Positions 24,104-32,741 of a DNA stretch of 34,048 nucleotides are shown piece after piece (positions within the stretch are counted from its first letter, which is position 1; every line of letters begins with the position of its first letter). The notes under the pieces were generated by a model. It saw only the letters and a list, made by a program, of their open reading frames with translations, did not search any database and was not told where the DNA came from. Source of the stretch: Nitrospinota bacterium (lineage in GTDB: Bacteria > Nitrospirota > Nitrospiria > Nitrospirales > UBA8639). The stretch is from contig JACZVJ010000022.1 of the NCBI GenBank assembly GCA_022572725.1, positions 1-34,048 on the forward strand, read 5' to 3'. Both the position numbers and the translations under genes were made by a program.

Positions 24104-25219
24104 CTACGAGAAAGACCGGGAAATGGTCGAACGAACTCTAGAATCTGTTCGATGAACCATTCCTTGGAGTTCATCGGGAAGGTTGGAGAATTCCATGGCC
24201 GCAGAAACGGGAATCAGTCGCTTCCTGGATAAGTCCAAGAGGGCCTGATTCATCGTTTGCATGCCGTACCTGGCTTGGCCAGTCTGCATCACGGAATAAA
24301 CCTGGTGGATCTTGTCATCACGAATAAGATTACGAACCGCCGGGGTGGGAATTAAAATCTCCAGGGCAAGGACACGGCCCGGGCCCTCTAATTTTGGGAC
24401 CAATGCCTGCGAGACAATTCCTCCCAAGACCAAGGCCAGTTGAGTACGGATCTGTGCCTGCTGATGCGGGGGAAACACACCGATCATGTGATGAAGGGTC
24501 TGCACACAAGAATGAGTATGCAGGGTCGCCAGGGTCAGGTGTCCGGTTTCCGCAAGCGTCAGTCCAATTTCCACCGTGTCCCGATCACCCATTTCGTCGA
24601 AGAATACGACGTCGGGATCCTCCCGCAGAATGGACTTGAGTAAAGAAGGACCCGTCCTGGCATCCGCCCCGATTTCCCGCTGGGATACCAATCCTTTTTT
24701 GTGGGTATGGAGAAATTCTATAGGATCTTCAATCGTCAGGATATGAGCACGACTCTCTTCATTCACCTTATCCACCAACGCTGCCAGGGTGGTACTTTTG
24801 CCGCTTCCGGACGGCCCGGTCACCAGAAAAAGTCCTCGGGGTTTTTTGACCAAGTCTCCCAGTACCGCTGGCAACCCAAGGTTTTCGAAGGAAGGGACTT
24901 GAAGAGGGATCGCCCGGATGGCCAGTGCCGTCTCCCCGGCCTGCCGGTAGACATGGCACCGAAAGCGCCCGATACCCGCTAAGCCAAACGAACAGTCGAC
25001 ATCCGTGGAGTTCTCCAAGGAAGCACCCGTTTGGACCGTTCGGCAGGCCATCTGCACTTGCTCAAAGAGATGTTGGGTGTCAGATTGAGAAAGGGGCAGG
25101 CCTTCGGGCGGAAGGAGTCGCCCATCCACTCGCAGGCGTGGCGGACTCCCTGGGATGAGATGTAAGTCCGACCCGCCCTTTTCAACCATCATGGTCAGCA
25201 ACACCGTCAGTTCGGACAT
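24104..25219 (-). CDS. pilT: Type IV pilus retraction ATPase PilT, variant Walker B
   Basis: PilT powers pilus retraction. The N-terminal domain has GSDLHL (residues 16-21). The motor domain has Walker A GPSGSGKST (135-143, K141), Asp box IEDPIEF (163-169), H226 in ETGH and H234 in TLHT. AVRNLIRD at 294-301 corresponds to the PilT-specific AIRNLIRE motif, which separates it from PilB. The Walker B segment reads DPDVVFFDEMGDRDT where PilT normally has a GEMRDLET-like sequence, so the usual Arg is Gly. It follows pilB by 24 bases. Confidence 0.93.
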   Translation of the reverse strand: MSELTVLLTMMVEKGGSDLHLIPGSPPRLRVDGRLLPPEGLPLSQSDTQHLFEQVQMACRTVQTGASLENSTDVDCSFGLAGIGRFRCHVYRQAGETALAIRAIPLQVPSFENLGLPAVLGDLVKKPRGLFLVTGPSGSGKSTTLAALVDKVNEESRAHILTIEDPIEFLHTHKKGLVSQREIGADARTGPSLLKSILREDPDVVFFDEMGDRDTVEIGLTLAETGHLTLATLHTHSCVQTLHHMIGVFPPHQQAQIRTQLALVLGGIVSQALVPKLEGPGRVLALEILIPTPAVRNLIRDDKIHQVYSVMQTGQARYGMQTMNQALLDLSRKRLIPVSAAMEFSNLPDELQGMVHRTDSRVRSTISRSFS

Positions 25220-25243
25220 GCTCCCCCCTCACTCAACCGTCGC

Positions 25244-27076
25244 TCAGCCACCTGAGAGATCCAAAGAGGTGGCCCCCACGACTTCCTCCACTGTGGTGAC
25301 CCCGCTTGTAATTTTGTTCAACCCTTTCCGGCGAAGAGTCGTCAATCCAGCCCGTACCGCACTCTTTCTCAGTTCATCCAGCGAATGCCGGCGAAGGATG
25401 ACAGATTGGAGTTCTTCGGAAAAGGGAAGGACCTCAAACAATGCCACCCGCCCCTTATATCCGGTGTGGTGGCACCCAGGACAACCCTGGCCTCGCCTGG
25501 GCACCACCGCTTCTGCTTCAGCCGGCGTAAACCCCAGTTTGGTGAGCTGATCGGGAGGCAGGGGCGCTGCTGTGTGACACCGGGAGCAAATCCGCCGCAC
25601 CAACCGTTGGGCCAGGATCAAACTGACCGACGAGGAGATCAGGAATGGCTCAATACCCATATCAAGAAGCCGAGTCACTGAGCGGACAGCATCATTAGTA
25701 TGAAGCGTAGAAAGAACGCGATGCCCTGTGAGAGCGGCCTTAATGGCAATGCGGGCGGTTTCCTGATCCCGGATCTCCCCAACCATCATCACATCAGGGT
25801 CCTGGCGGAGGAAGGCGCGAAGGACCGTGGAGAAATTCAGGCCAATATGTTCCTTAATTTGAACTTGAGTGATTCCCGGGAAACTGTACTCAACCGGATC
25901 TTCGGCCGTGACGATATTGATATCCGGGGTATTCAGAACCTGGAGGGCGGCATAAAGGGTCGTGGTTTTTCCACTCCCTGTCGGTCCAGTTACCAAGATC
26001 ATCCCATCGGGATTGTCCAAAGCAGCAAGAAGTTTGGCCAAATCCTCCTCTTCAAACCCTAGCCTGGCTAAATCCAGGGAAAGACCAGACCGGTCTAAGA
26101 GCCGAAGCACGGCCTTCTCCCCGTGGAGACTCGGAAGCAAAGATACCCGGACATCGATCCCACCAGATTCCCCCCCCTTGAACCTCATTCGGCCATCCTG
26201 GGGAAGGCGTCGTTCGGCAATATCCAAGCTCGCCATGATTTTCAGCCGGGAAATCACTGCGTTACGAAGACTGAGCGCATAAGTCATGACCGTATGGAGG
26301 ACACCATCCAATCGGTACCGAACTCGCACAGAAGCTTCATAGGGTTCTAAATGGATATCACTGGCACCCAATTCAGCAGCGGCTTGGAGAATCTGATTGA
26401 CCAATTCCACAATTGGTGCTTTCTCCTCGACCAATGGTTCCCCACCAACGACCGGATCGCCATACGAAAGACTCGAAGAGGCCTTCTCCAGTAAGGCCTC
26501 CATTTCTTTAGAGTTCAGGGCGGCCTGCGGGCCCAAGAGTAAGGTTCGTCTCCCCTCGGCTGGCCCAGAACCATCAAGACTCCTCTCATCAGCTTTACCC
26601 ACAGGCGGAATGCCATCGGCTTCAGACGAAACCGCTTGAGCTCGTAGGTCGTCATCGTAAAGAAGGCGAATCCGCTCCAAGACTAGGCTTTCCAGGGCCA
26701 CCATGGGGACGATGTGACAGCCGGTACGAAATTTGAGTTCATCGATGAGCCCGACATTCGACGGATCCACCATCGCGAGCGTCACACGAGTGCCGATTCG
26801 CTGAAGAGGCGCCACCAAAAACTCCCTCGCCAGGTCACAAGGGACGAGTTGAGCAAGCTCCGGCCCAGGTTGATGTGGAAATTGCTCGACGATCGGGACG
26901 CCGTACTGATGACCCAGGAACTGAAGTAATGTCCCATCTGATATGGCCCTTTGGCGAACCAGGACACTTCCAAGGCGAGCCTTGGTTTGACGCTGAGTGT
27001 CCAAGGCCTTCTGGAGCTGTTGTTCGGAGATCAGCCCCGCTTCCAATAACAGTTTCCCGATCCTCTCCCGAATCAT
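25244..27076 (-). CDS. pilB: Type IV pilus assembly ATPase PilB (GspE family)
   Basis: PilB drives pilin polymerisation at the inner membrane. Residues ~1-140 are a GspE N-terminal (MshEN-like) domain starting RIGKLLLEAGLISEQQLQKAL, and a variable linker runs from ~145 to 215. The motor domain has Walker A GPTGSGKTT (364-372, K370), Asp box AEDPVEY (391-397), Walker B with GEIRDQET (433-440), and STLHTNDA. A zinc-binding four-Cys set is present (C497, C500, C532, C535). The length of 610 is slightly above average. It follows pgsA by 28 bases, so the pilus genes share its transcript. Confidence 0.94.
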   Translation of the reverse strand: MIRERIGKLLLEAGLISEQQLQKALDTQRQTKARLGSVLVRQRAISDGTLLQFLGHQYGVPIVEQFPHQPGPELAQLVPCDLAREFLVAPLQRIGTRVTLAMVDPSNVGLIDELKFRTGCHIVPMVALESLVLERIRLLYDDDLRAQAVSSEADGIPPVGKADERSLDGSGPAEGRRTLLLGPQAALNSKEMEALLEKASSSLSYGDPVVGGEPLVEEKAPIVELVNQILQAAAELGASDIHLEPYEASVRVRYRLDGVLHTVMTYALSLRNAVISRLKIMASLDIAERRLPQDGRMRFKGGESGGIDVRVSLLPSLHGEKAVLRLLDRSGLSLDLARLGFEEEDLAKLLAALDNPDGMILVTGPTGSGKTTTLYAALQVLNTPDINIVTAEDPVEYSFPGITQVQIKEHIGLNFSTVLRAFLRQDPDVMMVGEIRDQETARIAIKAALTGHRVLSTLHTNDAVRSVTRLLDMGIEPFLISSSVSLILAQRLVRRICSRCHTAAPLPPDQLTKLGFTPAEAEAVVPRRGQGCPGCHHTGYKGRVALFEVLPFSEELQSVILRRHSLDELRKSAVRAGLTTLRRKGLNKITSGVTTVEEVVGATSLDLSGG

Positions 27077-27104
27077 GGTTCCTCCGGATGGGAGTCCATC
27101 AACT

Positions 27105-27707
27105 TCACCCTTGGGGAAGGCTTGACTGCCTCACTCCTCGGACAATGTAATAGAAGCCAGACGTAAACGTTAGGGCGCTCATCAGATAAAGGAGGGGAGA
27201 AAGAAGCACCGGATCGAGCTGGCGGGAAGCCAACACGAGGGTCAGAATGATGTAAAGGAGCTGAGCAAAGGTGGTCACCTTCCCCAGCATGGTTGGCGAC
27301 ACATCGACGCGGGTCTCGGTGAGACGGGCCAAGAGAGTCCCCGTCAGTAAAATCGCATCTCGGCTGACCACCAGAATGACACTCCACACGGGAACCAAAT
27401 CCAAGATCGCAAAGGTCACAAACGCCGACATCAACAAGAGTTTATCGGCGAGGGGATCCAAGTAGGCGCCGAACTGAGTCCGCTGGTTCGCCAAACGTGC
27501 AATGGTGCCATCCAACCCGTCGGTCAGGGCCGCGATAAGCAGGGTCACCAGCGCATAACTATAATGACCATAAACCAGGAACCCGACTAATACCGGGATC
27601 AGGAGGATTCTCAGAATGGTCAGGCTATTCGGGATGTTGAGGGGGAACGCAGAGGTGGCTGATTGGCGATTCTCCATAGCTTCCCACGCACGAGAATCCT
27701 TCGGCAT
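27105..27707 (-). CDS. pgsA: CDP-diacylglycerol-glycerol-3-phosphate 3-phosphatidyltransferase
   Basis: PgsA makes phosphatidylglycerol phosphate in the inner membrane. The CDP-alcohol phosphatidyltransferase signature is complete: D63, D66-G67, A70-R71, then G80, D84 and D88 (from LTDGLDGTIAR to LDPLADK). The NIPNSLTILRI start of the first helix and several hydrophobic membrane spans fit the family. The length of 200 includes a ~20-residue polar N-terminal extension. The ATG at 27707 has AAGGAG at good spacing. It is the first gene of the pgsA-pilB-pilT-pilC run. Another CDP-alcohol transferase specificity is possible. Confidence 0.92.
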   Translation of the reverse strand: MPKDSRAWEAMENRQSATSAFPLNIPNSLTILRILLIPVLVGFLVYGHYSYALVTLLIAALTDGLDGTIARLANQRTQFGAYLDPLADKLLLMSAFVTFAILDLVPVWSVILVVSRDAILLTGTLLARLTETRVDVSPTMLGKVTTFAQLLYIILTLVLASRQLDPVLLSPLLYLMSALTFTSGFYYIVRGVRQSSLPQG

Positions 27708-27722
27708 TGGAGCACTCCTTGA

Positions 27723-27760
27723 ATTAAAAAATGGTAAGTGTAGACAGTCAAGGAAGTCAA
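27723..27760 (-). promoter_or_regulatory. Candidate promoter(s) of pgsA-pilBTC
   Basis: Two overlapping candidates lie on the minus strand: TTGACT (27760-27755), 18 bases, TACCAT (27736-27731); and TTGACT (27751-27746), 17 bases, TTTAAT (27728-27723, 5 of 6). The second would start almost on the AAGGAG ribosome-binding site, so the first gives the more usual leader. They lie in the 126-bp gap after the AddB-like gene, which shows no terminator. Confidence 0.5.
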
Positions 27761-27833
27761 CTCAGGTGAGGATCAGGGACCAGTCACATTGCTAAAGGCC
27801 AGTGTTCTTCTAAGTTCGGTGAGCAGGTAACAT

Positions 27834-30800
27834 TCACATAATTTCGTGCTGGACATCATGAGGTTGGGCCCGGCGAAGCGCACGATGTAGCCTAACCCGT
27901 TCGTGGTCAGTCCGAGCCCTCCACGCACTCATGGGGTGGGTCTTGTGGCAAATCTGCTCGAAGTGACACCATCCACAGTAGTCTCCGGGAAAAATAAAAA
28001 ACTGCCCCCCCTGGATCCCTTCCAAGATATAGCGAATGGCCCTTTCCATAGGTGATTTTAAAGGTGAGTCCCAGGCATCGCCTGGAAACCGCACACGGGT
28101 CAGCGGGCCATCGACTGCTGACCGATTTAATGCCACCACATAAAACCAGACCCCCTCACAACGTAGCCCGGTGGGGCTCCTTGTCGGTGCTTTGATGTCG
28201 TCAATCATACCCGGCACAGTCCCGTTGGCCAGGGCCAGGTAAAAGGGCGGTTGAAGACGGGTTCCCCGTACCGCCTCGCGAACCAGGTTTTTGTCAGAAG
28301 GACGAGGGCCAGTTCCCTCCGTGAATTTGTAATCAATCACTCGATAGGCCTGTTTTGACGCGGACCAATCGACCCGATCCACCCGACCCGAGATTGGAAA
28401 GACTTCCGAAGTATTGGCCATGGGAACCGTGAGTGAACCCTTCAGGAGCTCTTCAAATAGGATGGGTTCCCAACCCTCAGCCATTTCTAAAAGATCCTGC
28501 GCCAACATTTCCCCAAGCACGGAAAGAAGTCGTTCTTGTTGAAGTTCCCAGATGAGCGGGTACCCTACGGGATTGGCGTTGGCAAACTCCTCAAAAACCG
28601 GAGCAGCCACCTTTTCCAAAATCTGGTGAGGGTCGACCGAGGTCGGAGACTCCTTACTGAAATATCCCGCCTCCCTCACTGTCTTTACACAATCCCTTAA
28701 AATTTGATGACCCAGCGTCCCAAGTTCCATGGGGCCAACCTGGTACACCGCTTCAGGAACCATAAGCGGCTCCAATCGCAGGACCTGACCGGCAAAGTAT
28801 TGGAATGGGCAACGGGCATAGCGTTCAAGGGCCGTCGGTGAAAGGCCTCGTCTTCGCAAGGCGACCCAAAAATTCTCCAGGGAACCAGTGATTCCGTCAA
28901 ACATCCCAAGTCGAGGGGTTGCAATTTCTTGTTCTCCGATAACCTGCAAGCCCTGTGCGAGAAGGCTCCAAGACGGTTGAGTTTCCGGCCACAATCCATT
29001 GGGAACCTGACAATCCAACAAACATGTGATCCCCACCTCTTGAGGTGTCAGTCGATGCCCAGGATGCCAGGGCGACCGTTTTATTTTTTCGGTCAGGCGT
29101 CGGGGCACCACAACATTCGGGACACCATCCAATATTCGCTGGACCTCACCCAAATACACAGAGGGAATCTGGCTTCTTCCCTTCCCATCCGAATGCTGGT
29201 ACAGCAGGGTAAGAAATTCCCTGGCGGAATTGACCACGAGATAAAATAAAAGAGTTTCTTCCTCGACACCTGACAATTTCTCCTGAATTTTGAACCCGAG
29301 GGTCACTTCCAAAAACCGCCGCAGTCGATCTGGGAGAAAAGGATCTTCCTGGATAGAACGAGGGAAGACTTTCTCGGTTAGCCCCAGCACAAATAGGGCT
29401 CGAAACGGCAGTCCCCTCGCTGCCATCGCATCCAAGACAGACACACCTACCCAGTTCTGTGTGGTAGATGGTATGGGTACAGAGGGCTCGTCCATAAGTC
29501 GGCGAAAGGCAGCCACAAAATCGGTGAGGGGGATACTGGGACTCATCTGGCCAAGTGCCCGCAACTCCTCAATCCGTTCAAGAAAGCGCCCACCGATTGA
29601 AAGCTCAAAGTCAGGCTCCCCACCCGCAAAACCGGGAATACACTCCTTCCTGATCCAGTCTGGCCCATTGCTCTCCCCAAGACCGAAATCCAGCAAACGT
29701 TCAAAAAGGTCCTTAGCAAGATCGACATAATCCTCCCAAGAGGCTTGGTCGGGAAACACGCCCAGCGCCTGATTCAACGCGGACAAAGCAGACCACAGTC
29801 CAGAAACCTGGTCTGCAGGGATTCGGGAATTCCACTCCTCTTCTTCCCTACCACGATGGAGCGGTAGGCCCGTGTGTGAAAACCCTTGGATACGTTGCCA
29901 CTCCTGGAAACCCTTGATGATTCCGAGGCGCCGACTGACCAGATCCCACAAATCAGGACGAGGTCGCTCAAGGTCAGGGCACAGGACCTTCAAACGAAGA
30001 ACTGGCGAAGCCAAAAGATCGATGGTATGGGCACGAGGGAATCCCACATTCCGAAGCTCCAACAACTGAATCGCAGTTTTAACCAGGGGGAACGTGATGA
30101 GGGCTCGATTCATCGTCGAATGGAATGGAATGCCATGTTGGGAAAAAATGCGTGGGACAACGGTTTCATATCCAGCAAGCGTGCGTCCCACCACACCAAT
30201 TTCATGAAACCCAACATTCCGTTCTTCCACGAGGGCAAGAATCTCTTTGGCGATCACCGCAACTTCATCCTCTATTCCCGAGACCTGAACAACCTGACAC
30301 CGAGGTTGGTAAGAGACCTTGCCCCCGGAGGGTACATCAAACGAATCTGTCCCTGGACCCCAAGGGAGCTGGTCAGACCTTTGAGGCGATGGTGTAATTC
30401 CCTCTGAGGAGGAGAAAGGCTCCGGAGCCCGAACATCATCACCGGATGGCCTAAAAAGGTTGAAGAGGAACGAACGGGACCGTGAGATCGGCAATTCCCT
30501 AATTGTGCCGGTGGCCATACCGTGAATGTAACGTTCGAAAAACCGACTGGAGAACAGAAATGCTGGATGACCTCGGATCAAGGGAAAATACAAGGTGGTC
30601 GGATAGGTTCGGGCAATCTTCTGAAAAAGATCGAGTTGGACCTGAGTCAGGTCATAAAATCCGTAATAGAGGATGTGGGTTTGGCGACTCAGAAAGGCCG
30701 AGTGAGTCACATCCTCCAGGGCCAGGACGGCACAATCGTCACGGTCATACATTTGGCGCCGAGCCCTCTCTTCCATCAGCCATTGGTACACCCGAAACAG

Positions 30801-31268
30801 GGATCGCCTCCCCGATTCAAAACCAAGACTGCTCTGATTCAAGGCTTCAACGGCAGGTCCGGCTTCAACCGCGGCATCTTTCAGGTCTTTGAGTGTAGCC
30901 CACAGGGCAGCCCACGCCCCGGGCATTTCGATTAAGCTCTCCCATTCTGGAAGAGCATCAACGCGGTCCCGAAGATGCTGATGGAGCCAATTTTTAAAAA
31001 AGAAATCTGATCGAATTGAAAGGGGGGTACCCCGCCCCTGTTCGTCGACTACGCGGAGGGCAACCTGGAAAAACGTGTGAAAGTGGACGTTGAGGAGGGC
31101 ATAGTCTTGCTCTGCGCAAAGGAGCCATTTCAGGCGTGTGCGGAGGGGTTCAGAGGGAACAATGATAAGGACAGAAGAAAACGGATGGGAGGCCTTGATC
31201 CGCCGAAGATCTTCGGTAACGGCCTGCTCAAGGTCAGGATGGAAGCACCCGGTAACGACGTTGAACAT
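27834..31268 (-). CDS. AddB-like PD-(D/E)XK Fe-S exonuclease
   Basis: This large protein (1144 residues) resembles the AddB subunit of AddAB helicase-nucleases that process double-strand breaks. The N-terminal helicase-like part (about residues 1-800) lacks a recognisable Walker A P-loop (VVTGCFHPD in its place) but keeps segments such as ALFVLGLTEKVFP (624-636). The C-terminal nuclease has H854, D967 in GRVDRVD, D979 and K981 in VIDYKF, and QPPFYL (1006-1011). Four cysteines (C820, and C1098, C1101, C1107 near the end) match the 4Fe-4S staple of AddB nucleases. No AddA-type helicase gene is adjacent: upstream is a tiny zinc-ribbon gene and downstream is pgsA. Confidence 0.85.
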   Translation of the reverse strand: MFNVVTGCFHPDLEQAVTEDLRRIKASHPFSSVLIIVPSEPLRTRLKWLLCAEQDYALLNVHFHTFFQVALRVVDEQGRGTPLSIRSDFFFKNWLHQHLRDRVDALPEWESLIEMPGAWAALWATLKDLKDAAVEAGPAVEALNQSSLGFESGRRSLFRVYQWLMEERARRQMYDRDDCAVLALEDVTHSAFLSRQTHILYYGFYDLTQVQLDLFQKIARTYPTTLYFPLIRGHPAFLFSSRFFERYIHGMATGTIRELPISRSRSFLFNLFRPSGDDVRAPEPFSSSEGITPSPQRSDQLPWGPGTDSFDVPSGGKVSYQPRCQVVQVSGIEDEVAVIAKEILALVEERNVGFHEIGVVGRTLAGYETVVPRIFSQHGIPFHSTMNRALITFPLVKTAIQLLELRNVGFPRAHTIDLLASPVLRLKVLCPDLERPRPDLWDLVSRRLGIIKGFQEWQRIQGFSHTGLPLHRGREEEEWNSRIPADQVSGLWSALSALNQALGVFPDQASWEDYVDLAKDLFERLLDFGLGESNGPDWIRKECIPGFAGGEPDFELSIGGRFLERIEELRALGQMSPSIPLTDFVAAFRRLMDEPSVPIPSTTQNWVGVSVLDAMAARGLPFRALFVLGLTEKVFPRSIQEDPFLPDRLRRFLEVTLGFKIQEKLSGVEEETLLFYLVVNSAREFLTLLYQHSDGKGRSQIPSVYLGEVQRILDGVPNVVVPRRLTEKIKRSPWHPGHRLTPQEVGITCLLDCQVPNGLWPETQPSWSLLAQGLQVIGEQEIATPRLGMFDGITGSLENFWVALRRRGLSPTALERYARCPFQYFAGQVLRLEPLMVPEAVYQVGPMELGTLGHQILRDCVKTVREAGYFSKESPTSVDPHQILEKVAAPVFEEFANANPVGYPLIWELQQERLLSVLGEMLAQDLLEMAEGWEPILFEELLKGSLTVPMANTSEVFPISGRVDRVDWSASKQAYRVIDYKFTEGTGPRPSDKNLVREAVRGTRLQPPFYLALANGTVPGMIDDIKAPTRSPTGLRCEGVWFYVVALNRSAVDGPLTRVRFPGDAWDSPLKSPMERAIRYILEGIQGGQFFIFPGDYCGWCHFEQICHKTHPMSAWRARTDHERVRLHRALRRAQPHDVQHEIM

Positions 31269-31324
31269 AGAAGGCCCGGGATGCTGAATCGACGGTCAGG
31301 TGGGTTTTTGAATTCTCAAACCGA

Positions 31325-31510
31325 TTACCCGGTCTCCGGCCCTATGCTCTCTCCATTACAGTCCGAACACACCCAGTCCCCATCAACGAACGACATGGGA
31401 TCACCGCAAAACACACATTCCGGGGGTGGCCCCTTTTCTATTTTGGGAAGCACGGGTAACTCAATATCAACCTCGTCCTCATCCATTCCAAAGGGGCGTC
31501 CAGTATTCAT
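31325..31510 (-). CDS. Small zinc-ribbon protein
   Basis: This 61-residue protein has an acidic N-terminal half and a C-terminal CVFC...VCSDC set, a zinc-ribbon pattern (C-x2-C, 13 residues, C-x2-C). It begins 19 bases after the redoxin gene and ends 56 bases before the AddB-like gene, all on the minus strand. No function can be named. The ribosome-binding site is weak, but the cysteine spacing and operon position support a real gene. Confidence 0.65.
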   Translation of the reverse strand: MNTGRPFGMDEDEVDIELPVLPKIEKGPPPECVFCGDPMSFVDGDWVCSDCNGESIGPETG

Positions 31511-31529
31511 GGCTTCAAACCCAATAATC

Positions 31530-31784
31530 CTAACTGGCCCTCAAAGCCAGAGCCTTTTCGGCGCTCTGCCGGCTGGGGACCCCCACAAAAGTCAGGCGGC
31601 CATTGATAATCGTCGCTGGAACGGCACGAACGGCATGGCGATCAGCTAGCTCCTGCCCATCCGGAGAGGAGATGTCAATTTCGCGGTAACTAAAACTGTA
31701 TTTAACCCGAAGCCCCTTCCAGAGACTCTTGGCGGATGGGCAAGCACCGCAAGAGGAGGACACCAGCAAGGTCACATTTGCCAT
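31530..31784 (-). CDS. Small thioredoxin-fold/glutaredoxin-like protein
   Basis: This 84-residue protein has a beta-strand start (NVTLLVSSSCGACPSAKSLW) with a C-G-A-C active-site motif, then YREIDISSPDGQELADRHAVRAVPATIINGRLTFVG, containing the cis-Pro strand typical of the thioredoxin fold. It could reduce a disulfide or act as a small thiol redox partner; the substrate is unknown. AAGGAAGGA precedes the ATG. It is the first gene of a short run with the zinc-ribbon gene, and a 25-bp palindrome lies just upstream. Confidence 0.85.
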   Translation of the reverse strand: MANVTLLVSSSCGACPSAKSLWKGLRVKYSFSYREIDISSPDGQELADRHAVRAVPATIINGRLTFVGVPSRQSAEKALALRAS

Positions 31785-31803
31785 GGTATTTCCTTCCTTT
31801 CTT

Positions 31804-31828
31804 TCAGGTGAACCATGTTACCACCTGA
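31804..31828. promoter_or_regulatory. Palindrome upstream of the redoxin gene (possible operator or leader hairpin)
   Basis: The arms TCAGGTGAAC and GTT-ac-CACCTGA (plus strand) form a 10-bp imperfect dyad around CAT, with a 2-base bulge in one arm. It ends about 20 bases before the redoxin start and next to its ribosome-binding site. It could bind a repressor dimer or fold in the mRNA leader; neither is shown. Confidence 0.45.
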
Positions 31829-31950
31829 GAAAAGCCACCCGCAAGCCAATCACCCAGGATCGAAAGGGGAACCCCGCTTCATCAAGACGGCAAAGAACGA
31901 GGAACTCAAAAAAAGGAAGGCTCAACGACCGGAACTGGCGGACCCTTCAA

Positions 31951-32029
31951 GAAAATGGGGACTGGCTCCGGCACAGAAGGGGGACAGTCCCGATCAGGAC
32001 AGTCCCCGCCGGTGCCGGTCCCCATTTTC
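31951..32029. repeat. REP/RAYT-type foldback repeat
   Basis: This 79-bp structure has outer arms GAAAATGGGGAC and GTCCCCATTTTC, followed inward by CCGGCAC and GTGCCGG. Two copies of GGACAGTCCC sit in the middle around GATCA. The GGGGAC-AGTCCCC palindrome is the kind of sequence that accompanies Y1-type REP-associated transposases in several phyla (recalled, not searched). No such transposase is in the window. It lies in the 282-bp gap between the response regulator and the redoxin gene; the only other structures in that gap are the redoxin palindrome and a short hairpin. Confidence 0.75.
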
Positions 32030-32035
32030 ATGATG

Positions 32036-32058
32036 CATGGGTGGGCGGCACGCCCATG
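32036..32058. repeat. Short hairpin between the REP-like repeat and the regulator stop
   Basis: TGGGCG (32042-32047) and CGCCCA (32051-32056) form a tight stem with a 3-base loop. An alternative outer pairing is CATGGG with CCCATG. It lies just after the response regulator stop, next to the REP-like repeat. No T-run follows, so terminator activity is unproven. Confidence 0.4.
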
Positions 32059-32066
32059 ACGAACTG

Positions 32067-32741
32067 CTAAGGATAAGGCTCGAGATCAATAATCCCCTTA
32101 CGAATCGCGAGAATGGCTGCTTGGGTGCGGTCGTAGACATGCAACTTATGGAAGATATTGCGCACATGATTTTTGACGGTCTTCTCACTCAGATCAAGAA
32201 CATTGGCGATTTCCTTGTTGGTTTTCCCTTCAGCAACCAATCTGAGGACGGTGAGTTCTCGTTCCGTGAGGTCATGCTCCAGGAAGGATCGTTTCTTTCC
32301 CTTTCCTTCAGACAACAACGAGAACTCCGCCAGGATCTTGCTGGCCACTGATGGATGAATGAGGGATTCACCATGAGAGACAGCTCGGATCGCGGAGACA
32401 ATTTGGGCTGAATCCGCGTCCTTCAGGAGGTAACCCGTGGCCCCCGCACGCACGAAGTCGAAGATGTATTGCTGATCGTCATACATGGTCAGGGCAATGA
32501 TCCCAATATGAGGGAGCTCGCGTTTGATGATGCGGGTCGCCTCGACCCCACCCATGCCGGGCATGCTGACGTCCATGACAATGACATCCGGCATGAGCGT
32601 GCGCGCCTTTTCTACTGCCTCTCCTCCGTCCGCGGCCTCGCCCACGATTTGGATGTCGTCTTTCATCTCCAAAATCGCGGTGAGGCCTTCACGGACGACA
32701 CGGTGGTCGTCAGCAATTAAAACCTTAACTTTTTTGGCCAT
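32067..32741 (-). CDS. NarL/FixJ-family response regulator
   Basis: This DNA-binding regulator has an N-terminal receiver domain with the acidic pocket D11-D12, phospho-acceptor D57 (VIVMDVSMPG), T85 and K107. The C-terminal LuxR/NarL helix-turn-helix is at about residues 156-210 (LTERELTVLRLVAEGKTNKEIANVLDLSEKTVKNHV). At 224 residues it has the usual two-domain size. Its start overlaps the end of the kinase gene by 17 bases, so kinase and regulator form one co-translated two-component pair. Target genes are not evident from the window. Confidence 0.95.
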   Translation of the reverse strand: MAKKVKVLIADDHRVVREGLTAILEMKDDIQIVGEAADGGEAVEKARTLMPDVIVMDVSMPGMGGVEATRIIKRELPHIGIIALTMYDDQQYIFDFVRAGATGYLLKDADSAQIVSAIRAVSHGESLIHPSVASKILAEFSLLSEGKGKKRSFLEHDLTERELTVLRLVAEGKTNKEIANVLDLSEKTVKNHVRNIFHKLHVYDRTQAAILAIRKGIIDLEPYP

